This document shows, piece by piece, positions 35,404 to 47,400 of a stretch of DNA of 64,000 bases. The notes under the pieces were generated by a model. That model ran no database searches. It saw only the letters and a program-made list of their open reading frames with translations, and was not told the DNA's origin. Numbering within the stretch: position 1 is the stretch's first letter; each line of letters starts with the position of its first letter. The DNA is from Liquidambar formosana (taxonomy: Eukaryota; Streptophyta; Magnoliopsida; Saxifragales; Altingiaceae), in NCBI GenBank assembly GCA_039720395.1, contig JBBPBK010000103.1:291454-355453 (forward strand), written 5' to 3'. Position numbers and translations under genes: made by a program.

Positions 35404-38400
35404 CTATATCTTTGATGAATTTAACATCGTGTCTTGATCAAGTGACTCAATGTACCAATTGCGCTTGGTGCTTCTTGAGTCCACTGAGGATATATGTAAG
35501 ATCCTGTTGTGGTAATCATAGAGAGTTCTTCTATGGCCAATGCTGATATATGTCATGCCTGCTGCTTCAATCTGCCTGTACAAATGAGCCTGCAAAGAGA
35601 AGCACGTACTACTATAAGAATCTAAAATTGAAGAAATCTATGTCGAGTCAATACTAAACTAATGGTGCTCTTTAACCTTATGGAGGAATACTAGCAAGAA
35701 GCCGGATGGGTATTACTCAAAAATAAGTGTACAAGTATATTTAATCAATGAGAGCCAAGTATTATTTGGATCTCACAGGTGGACGTGGAACACTTGCAGT
35801 TATTTTCAAAATCAGTTGCCATTGCCCTATGTTAAAATCAATTCATCCAACACAGCAGATGCATCACCTATGACCTTTCTTCTGTCCGGAGCTTATACGT
35901 ACTGAAATGATCTGAACAAAGTGTCTTTGTTTTTAGTAGTTAGTCTTTCATCTCAAGTGGTGTATGGACCATGGACTGTATTGTGATTTAACCTTGGTGC
36001 CTGACAATTAATTTCTCTGACCAAAAGTCCAGAAGATCTATTTGTTACAAACTAGAAGGATAAATTACTTGGAAAATACATCTTAAATGACAAATTTAAA
36101 GTAACTTAGTAAAATGTGTTACGATTGCTATTCTGGGTCCTCTGAGTTACAAGTCATGCATAATAGAATAAGAGAATTAAGGATATAAGTACCTCATTGG
36201 CTTCATCTAAAGCACTAGTAGCTTCATCCAACAAAACCAATTTGGGTTTTGAAAGCAACAGACGTGCAAATGCAAGGCGTTGCTGCTCACCAAGGGAAAG
36301 AACACTAGACCACTCACACATAGTATCCAGACCACTAATTCGGGATAATATATAACCAAGGCGGACATCCTCTAAAACCTGTATTAGATCATCTGTTGTT
36401 GGCTTCCTAAGTTTTTCATTCACATTTTCTGAGTTTGGTACCCGCATCAAGAAAGGCAGTGAACCTGTGAAATATTATCAATAACACTTCCAATTGTCAA
36501 AACTGATAAGAAATTCTTCAAATTCTAATTCACTACTGTATGATATACTATAACGTCATTGAGATGCAGACGCAAAAGAAAACATTCAGAGAATATAGAA
36601 ATAAATTGACGAGTTGATATAACGGCAAAGGAAAGCAGCTTTAAGAAACACAATAAATTGACTATTAACTAATGTCATAGGATTGGATGAATCAATATGA
36701 TTGATCATCAGTATGATTGTTTAAGATCTGAAAAGCAAGAAGCAAGATGTTCTCCCAAAAATAACACTAATAAAATCCCCTTCAACATTATTCATGATAT
36801 GAAGTCCGTTGGCTAATTGATGTAGATGTGGGAAGCATGATATCAACTCAATGCAATTCCCACAACCCAAAGCCTCTCCAATGGTCAAACATAAGGGGCA
36901 AATGTAAGAGAGGACAATGCATCAAATGGAAAGGAATAAATTCAATATAAGGAGTGGAACAACAGCGAATTTGATTATTTGACAATTACGAAGGAGGATA
37001 TTTTGACAGGTATAGGGGAGTTGGACAGCCTTGAAGTGTTTGGGCAAATGAGTGATTCTTCAAGGCTAGGGAGATGTGAGCTGAAGAAGTTTGTGGAAGT
37101 GATTTTTAAGGAAAGTAGTTAAGAGTCAGAAGGCAAAAATAAAAAGGCTTAGAGATGGGGGCAATAACATTAATTTGTTTCATAGATTTGCTAATGGAAA
37201 CAGCCAAAAATAAAATGATTAAGAGATTAGAGGTGGCCTCTGAGAAGATTACTGAGGATTCAGAGGCTATTGAGCTATAGCTTGTTGATTTCTTCTCAAC
37301 TTTACACTGCCAGTTCAATCAATAGACCTACGATTGGGGGTTTAGATGAGAGGCCTATTCTTGAGGATAGGGCGGTTTGGTTAGAGAGACCCTTTTTCAA
37401 ATTAAGAAACATCCTATTGACATTCCATCTTCTTTGTGAATTCAAACAAGGAATTCCCAGTAATGACTAATAAGTAATATAGAACATGTGGCCCACAAAT
37501 AAAAATTGCTTTGGCAGATGATGCCATAGAAATTTACTCTAAAAAAATGGGTTTTCACATTTTTAGGACATGAGGTGGCAAAGAATTGAAAACTACATAC
37601 CAGTTGGTTTCATAGTATCTAACGTAGGAATTGCATCTTCATTCCACGTAGGATAAAGCAATTGCTGACGTAGTGTTCCCAGAACCATATATGGTCTTTG
37701 AGGAAGGAAAAAAATGCCTTTAGAATTTCTGTATCTGGGTCTTTCAAGTTCCCCATTTGTATCATGTGAACTAATTACTTCAAGAGGTGCAACATCCGAA
37801 GAAATTGGTGGCTGAGAATCTTCTGCATCCTTTACATAAAAGGTGACTTTCCCTCTTCCAGTACTCCAAAGACCAGCCATAGCTCTTAATAAAGATGTCT
37901 TACCACTCCCACTGGGTCCAGTTACCTGTAAACTCAATTATATAACAGTGAATATCTTCAGCCTCTATGGGCTTACCAGCTTAGCATATAAACTGAAAGA
38001 ATTCTAGAAGCAAATAGAAACACTAACCAGCAAATGATCCTTGTCATTGAGCTCCAATGATAAGTCCCTAATCAGTGTAGCTTTACTTGTTGGTGTCTGT
38101 AGGGTCAAATCCTCAATATCCAGTATCTTTTGACGCTTGTCCAGGGGCATGGATCCATTTGACTCCAATGAGACTGAATTTTTCACATTACAGTATACAA
38201 GTTGAATCTCTTCTAAGGAGTCAGGGAGACTTTTAGAGTTACTGCTATCCAGGATATCATCAAATTCACCTGCATATGTGGAAGGTGTCAAATTTGATGA
38301 AAATAGGTAAATAGCTGTAAAAAAAAAAAAATAAATAAATAAAATAAATGTAAAGACATTTACTCCAGAAAGGATCTCCTTTAGTTTCTCGCATGACAAG

Positions 38401-41400
38401 GTTAATGGGTCACACAAAGGACAACATGTGATAAAAAAACAGGGACTCGTAACAGAAAGGGAAGAAAAAACGTCTATTGAGTAATGTAGGTTTATTTAAC
38501 CAAGATCTGGACAAGCATGAAATACTGATGTGCAGAAACAAGAAGCCAATAACTCATGAACACTTGCAAACTAAGAGTGTGGCACATGATTAGAATTTTC
38601 GTTGTATCTTCTACCAACATTTATGGATTGTTCAGGAGAATTTATTTTCTCTGGCAAGGTAATGCTCCATGCCTCAAACAATTCGCAGAAAGAAGAGTCA
38701 GAATTTGATAAGATAATGAAACATCATGCAAGACAGTTCTGAACCCAGTGAAAATTTCATAAGGAACAATTTTTTTTTATAGGAAACATAAATTTATTTA
38801 AGGAAAACAGACACACACACACACACACACAAAGGTGGACAAGAAGTCCCTTAAGAAAGATGAGAAGCCACCTACTTTGTGCAAATATAACAAAACCACT
38901 GATGCAACAAACTGTACAAAGAGACAAGATCAAGCGAATGAAAGTATCCCTTAATTTCCTACATAGTAAAACCCTTCTGTAACACATAAATCAGATTTTA
39001 AGTATGAATTCACATAAATCTAGCACTCTGCTCATCAAAGAGCAAATATTTATAAACTCGTGGTAATATGCGAGCAATCTTTGAGGACCTTAAGAAGCAT
39101 GCAGAGCCCAACCAATGACAAAGATTCGCAATCCCATTTATAAAGCCAACAACTCTGTTTTTACAGAATCACCTAATCACTATAAATAGATAAAATATAC
39201 AATTTGATAGTCCTTAAATCCTAAATACCCCCTAGACCCAGTTTTCCCTGGACTTCCGACCCCCCAACAAACAATTAAAAATAAAAAAAAATAAAAAGGA
39301 AAGAGAGGAAGAAGAAGGGGCTGTCCATATGGAACGATATTGTAGACTATTTTCTCATCATGGTTTCACAGATGGATTCCAGAGGAAGATAGAAAAAGGA
39401 GGAGAAGAGAAAAATTGGATTTCCCCTCCTCTTAGATCACATCTGAAACCTGTGACAACAGAAAAATCACATAGGCAGTCAACCAGTAAGTCTGGATGAT
39501 GAAAGGGATTTTAAAAAACTTGGCCTGTTGGTTGGCCATATTGCAAAGACAGTAACTGAACCAAGATGATCTCCAAAAAAAAATACTATTCAATGTCCAA
39601 AAATGGTGAATATCACAGTGCAGAGAGATAAATGCATCCACGTTCGCTGCAAAAGTTGTAATTTGTTTTATCTCCCCAATTCTATAGAGATCCCCTCACA
39701 GAATGGACCACAAAATTCTGTTCCCTTCATTCCATGATCAGAAATTGGCCAACTTCTTTTCAAAGTTTTATTTGTGTAGCCAAATTAAGTGCATGCATAG
39801 AGAAGGGAAAAACATGGTACCTAGTCGATCAATGACAGCTGAAAAGGCACTGATGGCCTGAAACTGGTACACGATAAGGGAAAAATCACCAAGGATATGA
39901 TTAAAAGCAGATACAGACTGATTTATGACTCCAAACTCAATTTTTCCTGAGAAATACATCGGAGCAACGACTGCAGCAGGAACAATCTGAATCAGGTAGC
40001 GGTAGCCGTTGGTGAAGAACTCTAGATTTCTGGAAGAAATCAACAATTGCTGCAATAAAAATAAATAAATAAATTTAGACAGAAATATCATATAAAGATG
40101 TCATTGTATGATGAGAATGAACCCACATGACATTACGTCCACAAATATATCCTGAAATAGAACCTGGTGTATGTGAAAAACTAAAAACAATAAAGATTGG
40201 GGGAAAAAAGATGGCATGCCATGCCTTTGCATGGGCAAGCAGTCCCATGCCATGTCTTGGGGTGGCAACCCATGCCGTGCCATGTAGTATGGACAAGAAG
40301 TGCCATGCCATGCCTTGGATTGTAGGCAAGCCATTCATGCCATGCTTTGGAGCGGGCAGCCCATGACTTGCCTTGGCATGGATAGGCCATGGCATGTCTT
40401 GCCAGACCTAGGCGATCGTGCCATGTTTGCCTTGCTGTGGGGCAGGCCAAGGCATGTGTTATCATTGCATTAACAAGTATTAAAACTCTCATTAAGGAAA
40501 AATGTTTCCAGAGCATTTAAGAGTACAAATCCATCCTTTACGAGGGAGTCATATCCAAAAACTTTAAACAAATGGAAGTTTCACTAAAACTAATATAAGA
40601 TGAAAATGCTGTCAGTTAAAGCCAACAGTCGCTAGTTAATGCTGATTCAAAGTATAGGACTATGGCATATGATGTTTGTAAGTTTCTGTGGTTATTTTGT
40701 AAGTTGCTGTGGTCGAAGATGCTACTTCAAAAGTAAGAAATTTTAGTGAGAAGTCTAGAGTTATACTCTGATATTAAAGCAACTACAAGCAGTTTACAGT
40801 ATCAATTAGGCATGATGGAACTTAAAATATTGATGGTAAAACTCTTCATTAAAGAATAGTTAAGGTCAGGGAAAATATTAACCTCTATGTTAAAATGTAT
40901 AAATAGCTTCCTGAGTTTCAGCTAAAGGAGTACACAAAGTCACTTATGTGATCTTCTGGCCAAATGGAGCATAATAGACTCTCCATACCAACTCATGAGT
41001 AGTGTTGTCAAAGCTATTCAGTGATATTTCTTACTTCATTTTCATAAGAAATAAATTAATTATATTCTGCTTACTTTCCTTGGAGCTTTTTTCTTTCTTT
41101 TTTCAATCCTTGCATTATAATAAAGTATTAGGTAAAATAGCACATTGGCATGGGAACTTCACTCATTTTGAGATATTTATGCAACTAAGTAGCCTATTGA
41201 AACTTCTAGCAAAGTAGGAACATGTTCTCATCTCCTTTGTTGGACACACCTACTAAGTAGATGCTCAACAACGGGCATGTCCAACACGTACTATACCCAA
41301 GTTCATATTATGTCATGTCTAACATGAGTAGTTCACATATTTTAAAATGTCCATGTAACACAAAGACCTACGTTTGTTTTTTGCTTTTGGTTTTTTTTTT

Positions 41401-44400
41401 TTTTTTTTTTTCAACATTAGGTAGAATTGAACCCTCATCGTTTGCTATGGAGTGGCCACAAGTTACCACTAGGCCAAGAGTCCAAGACAACTACTGTTGA
41501 GTCCTACCTTTGTTTAATAATCCTAGTAGAGGTACACATATCGATGAAGGACTTGAAATAGTGGTAACCATTAATGATGGCCACCTTTGAAAAGACTGAA
41601 AAATACCCTGTCATAATATAAGCAAGATTAGGAAACCGTTTGTCAGTCTGTGAAGGTAAATTAAAGGTCAATATTCAATAAGGATAATAAATTTTGAATA
41701 TAAATTTGAATCTCATTGATGTTGTGGATGATAATTAGCAACTGCAATATCAAAACCATGAGAATAATTGCAAAAATTCGAGAAGATTCTTTAGGTGTTC
41801 AAGAGTTCTGCCTTCTCTCTTCAGACAGAAGGAGTGGTTTTTGAGACTGAGCACTTGGCTCATCTTGAAGCTCTGAGAGAGGCGTTCTGGTTGAGGATGA
41901 ATCAGCTTTGGGATGAGGTTGAGGCTTCGGCTGTCCTAGGATGAGTAAGAGCAAGGAAATTCTTGACCTAGCAGATTCTTTAGGTGTTCAAGAGAAGGTT
42001 GTGGCCAAAGAATCCAATGAGAAGGTGGACGATCCAGCTAAGAAGGGTGCTTAGACTCTTCATTCCTATAAAGGGCATTTTTCTCCTCCTTGAGGCCGTT
42101 TTTGTTTTTTTGTTTCTTTTTGCACCACGCTGGGTTGTATATTTTTTTGTTCTTGTTTTTCCAAGGAAATCTCTTCCTTCTTAGTTTTTGTAGATCTTTC
42201 TTCTTCTTTCTTGTTTAATAAATTAGTTTCTTATTGAAAAACAAAATCCTAATATGACCTAAGTTTTGGTTAAGCTTCAGTTGAGGCCTCGGCATGCCAA
42301 CAAATCCGATTTTTTTTTCCTTTTCATGACGGTAAAACTATATTTAAAAAAATCATAACTAAGAGTTCCAAAACACATGAAGTATACACTAAATCAGCCT
42401 AAAGGCCCTAAACTATACAAGTTGTATCTATCCAATCAGAAAAAGTATGCCTCCCTCCCAAAAAAGGGGGAGCAAAACATAAAGAGGAATCTCAAGAAAG
42501 ACTCTTTTAACTTAAATACAGTAAGCTCTTCATTGACAAAAGTTCTTCTATTTCTCTCTTTACAGTTTACACACACTACAAAAAGGACAGTGGAGCTACT
42601 TTCCATATGATTTTTTGTTCTCCCTCCCAATTGAGAACCACCAAGACTTAAAAAGATCCTTCACATTCCTAGGCATTATGCATGTGGTACCTAGCAAGGC
42701 AAAAAAGAACATCCCAAAGCTCCTTCGTCACCACGTAATAGAGGAGAAAATGATCCACCAATTCCCAACTCTTTTTCTACATGCAACATCTATTTGGGAT
42801 GAAGAGTTTAAGTACCCCCATCCACAACACAACCACTATCACAACCATCGCTACCACTACCCCCCATTCGCCACCCAGCACCACTCCCACCACCCCTGCT
42901 GCCTATGTTACATGGACTCGGGTATGGGTGTTGGGTGTGGGTATGTGTCCAGGTGTCGGATTCGCCTACTTTCCAAAGATTTCTCACCATTTTAAAGCGT
43001 CCGGTAGGAGTACCCACACCCATGTCACATGTGTCCAACACGGGTACTTCACACATTTTGAAGTGTCCATGTAACATAGCTTGCTGCCACCACCACTACT
43101 ACCCCACCATAAACAACACTAAAACCACCGCCGCTACCACCCTCATCCTTCACCACTTATCAGGTAGTATCATGGGAGTATTGGTATCTGATACGAATAC
43201 AATACTGATACTTGGGGGTGTAGGGTCTTTGTGCTTCACAGCCCATGGGTCATGATACCTACACCTCAGGAAGCGGAAGGTCCCAAGTTCCACTCCCCCA
43301 ATGGGGCTAGTTACCAGTCAGGTTTTTTCTGAGTGTTAACTGATGCAGAGTGGACATTGGTTTTACCAGTGTCCCAAAATTAGTTGGGCCGAAGGTTTGG
43401 ATACCTCATTGGCCAAAGGGTGGGGGGAAAACCTGATTGATCAGTAGACAATTATACATTGCAAAAAGTTAATCAATTCACCCCAATCCATAGAATCCCA
43501 ATCAACCTGAGATAAGCCTCCAACAAGAATGTATTGTATAAATTCTTGTAATGAAAATGAAAGAAAAAATTGATGAATTAAAATCAAGGATTAGAGCTCA
43601 ATGCAAAGTCCTTTGCATGCATGCAAATGAAAAATTAAGGGCATATAATGAACAAAAGATCAGAAGTATCCATACAGTTAAATTTTCAAAAGCACTTCTA
43701 AATCGCTGCAGCAGAAGTTGCATTTCATTTTCCTCACCGCCATAGAAAGCAATTGATTCAGCATTTTCTCGAACGCGCACAAGTCCATAACGAAAATCTG
43801 CTTCTTTTTTCTCTTGTAAGAAATTTAGGGTCACCAGTCCCTGAAATCAAAAGTTTAAAATTTCCCATCAACTGTAGTGTATATACATTTTTCATTTCAA
43901 AAAGCTTCAGTGCATGTTGGGAACAATGATTGATTAAAGACACGAAAATTACCCTTCCAAGAAAAACACTAATGGCTGTTCCACCAATAGAATATACCAG
44001 AAGTACAACAAACAGTGGTGGATAGATACCATATAGGATGTTACTAAATGATATCAAGTCTACTGCTGCATTGAAAAGCGTCAAAGAGAAGGAAAGTGCT
44101 GTTCCTGTGAACGAACTTAGATCATCAACAATCCGCTGATCTGGATTATCAATTATTGATTGCGATTGAATTGTGTAAAACGTCTGGTTTTTTAGATAGC
44201 GTTCCATGTAATAGCTTGTCATCCAAGACCTCCATCTCAAAGAAAGAGTTTCTCTAGCATAATCTCTCAACACGAAAAACTGAAAAACAAAGAAAAATGA
44301 GCATGCAATTATATGAACTAGATAGGAACAATAGCAAAAAAAAAAAAAAAAAAAAAAAACCTTGACATGGAGTAGAAAAGATCAACAGGACAAGAAACTA

Positions 44401-47400
44401 GACATGACCCCAACGGAACTAATAGAACCACATAGAACTATTTGTGATACTGGAAAGTATTAAAAGGAAAACCAACAGAACTGAAATTTTCCAGTATATT
44501 TTCTTAAATATAGACTATTTTTTTTCTAAATAATATCTGTCTCTAATTAAAAAGGAATGCCCCTAATACTATGTTAAAAGAAACAATTATAATCTTCTTT
44601 TTGGAGATATGGCGAAGGGTTTGATACTGCTATGTTGGGTAATTCTCAATTGTATGAAGGTACACACCCAAATAACTATAGAAAACCAGATAATGGGGAT
44701 GTATGCCTTAGGGGCTGTACAAAGCTCCTACACAAACCACAAGAGCCTCTCAAAATAACTTACTATAACTTCTTTGTCTCTTACTTCACTTTGCTCGTTT
44801 GCTTGGTTCCATTATATGTGAGGCAACACCCCTTTATATAGACTCTATAAATACATTATCATAAATTCACCCAATGACCTTTTGCTTCCCTAGACACCTA
44901 AACCATGAACTTGCACACATACATGAACCATAATAATTTACTAATACATGAACCACACTTAATAGTTAATACATGAACTAGATTAATTCATGTACCAATG
45001 TGTCTACTAAATACTTCTCCTAGCATGCATGTACCTAAGAATGTAAGAGATCAAGCAAGTAAGAGACAAAGTAGAGTGGAAGCAACAAAGAAATGGTTAA
45101 GTGATGAAGTATGTTATCCTATTTTGAGAGTCTCTTGTGGTTTGTGTAGGAGCTCTGTACAGCCCCTAAGGCGGACATGTCCATTATCTAGTATTTATTT
45201 AGCTTCTTGTGTGTGTAATTTCATCCAGTTGAGAATTACCCAACAAAGTGGTATCAATGCTTCCGTTAAATCCGAACAAGGGGTATTAGACACAATGTAG
45301 TATTATCTCTATGATTGTGAAAATTCCTACTTTGTTAAGTGCTAATGCATATGTATATTGCCAAAAAAGAAAAAAGAAAAAAGAAAAAAAAAAGATATCA
45401 AAAGTGTTCAAGTCAACATTTCCTTCCTAGAGATTCTAAAAAGTAGTTAAGTTCGTTGGAAAGGACTCAAGGAGCCTAAAGTAGCTAGATGCTACATCGT
45501 CACACACTATTGTGGTGAGGGTTATTTTAAGTTTCCAACTTAAAAGCCTAAGCTTGTAAGTGGAGGGTCCAAATAGGTATATTAAGTCATATCAACTTTT
45601 TATATTTAAACGATGTGGGATGTGTGACTTCCCAACACTCCCCCTCACGTGCAGGCCTAACAAGACAATAATGGCCTGTCCCATGGACAATAATAACGGG
45701 CTCACGAACAAAATAGGCCCAACAACAATAACAACAACAATAACGGGCTCGCAAATGAAATGGCCCAAGAATGACATGCTCTGATACCATGTTAAGTTTC
45801 CAACTTAAAAGCCTAAGCTTATAAGTGGAGGGTCCAAACAGGTATATGAAGACATGTTGAACTCGATATTTAATCGATGTGGGATGTGGTATTTTCCAAC
45901 GCACCCCCTCACGTGCAGGCTTAACACAAGCCGTGCACCTGGGCAACAAACACAGGTTCAATAGGCCCAAGAACAATAAGCTCTGATACCATGTTAAGTC
46001 CAACTTAAAACCCAAAGCTTATAAGTAGAGGGTCTAAACAGGTATATGAAGACATGTTTAACTCGATATTTAATCGATGTGGGAAGTGGTATATTTCCAA
46101 CATTTACATGTTAAGTTTTCAACTTAAAAGCCTAAGCTTATAAGTGGAGGGTCTAAACAGGTATATGAAGACATGTTTAACTCGATATTTAATCGATGTG
46201 GGATGTGGTATATTTCCAACACTCCCCCTCATGTGCAAGCCTAACAAGACAACAACGGGCCTGTCACGTGGACAACAATAATGCGCTCACAAACAAAATA
46301 GACCCAACAACAACAACAACAACAACAATAACGAACTCACAAATGAAAATGGCCCAAGAACGACATGCTCTGATACCATGTTAAGTTTCCAACTTAAAAG
46401 CCTAAGCTTATAAGTGGAGGGTCCAAATAGGTATATTAAGCCATATCAACTGTTTATATTTAAACGATGTAGGATGTGGGACTTCCCAACAGGTTACACA
46501 TACCCTGTTGCAAAAAAGACTACACACTCCCTATAATGTTATGAAAACGGTTACATGCTCTCTATGACAAAAGGGATTATACTCCCTACATTGTTGAGGA
46601 AAGGGTCAAACATACTTTATTGTGAAGGAAGGAAGCAAATAATTTGTTGACATAAATTTATGTATTGCAGCTATTCATGAAAAGCGAAAGGGTTCAAGTC
46701 TCAATTTCATTTAAGACTATATTGGAACATATTTTGGAGATGCTCCACCAGTGTTTTAAAACTGCCAGAAGCATGGACCAGAACATGTACCTGTTTATCA
46801 ATTAAAGTTGTAAATTTTCCACGAAGATCACATATAGAATTTATGGAGAGACTGCCAAAAAGAAGAAAGAAGCTAAACAGGATACTACATTTGAAGCGAT
46901 CAAATATCTAAAGCATTTTTAAATCCATTGTGGACATGAACAAAGCTCTTCTTGGTAAATGGATTTGGAGATTTGGTACGGGTGTTCAAGGTTTATGGAG
47001 AGATGTTATAGTGTGGAAATATGGTGTGAAAGAAGGGGGTTGGTGGTCGAAAGAGAGTAGAAGATCTCATGGTACGAGTTTGTGGAAAGCTATTATGCTT
47101 GACTTTGATACCTTCTTGAAAGAAACAAGTTTTAAGGTAGGTGGTGGTAATAGGATTAAATTTTGGAAAAATGTGTGGTGTGGGAATGCTTCTTTCTTGG
47201 CAAATTCTCCATTTTTTTTTCAATAGCTAACAACAAAGAATGGATCTGGATTACATTGATAGTGGAAGGGATGGAATTCATTGGAACATCACTTTTTGTA
47301 GAAGCTTCAATCATTGGGAGTTGGAGTCCGTTATGATTTTTTATCATGATTTATATGAAAGTAAGATTTCTTTGCAAGGGAATGATACTTTATTGTGGCG

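Noticed and set aside
40075..40516. Several open frames rich in W, H, G and M on both strands
   Set aside because: They are translations of the CATGCC minisatellite in an intron of ABCD2.
42615..43255. Overlapping open frames of up to 126 codons
   Set aside because: Low-complexity CCA/ACC tracts and a small MITE in ABCD2 intron 5 explain them.
43225..43470. Possible further SINE with a box B-like CCCAAGTTCCACTCCCC
   Set aside because: No convincing box A at the right spacing and no terminal tract, so it is left unannotated.
45480..46490. Regularly spaced repeats that might suggest a CRISPR-like array
   Set aside because: The units are long, imperfect and part of a plant LTR element interior; this is eukaryotic DNA.
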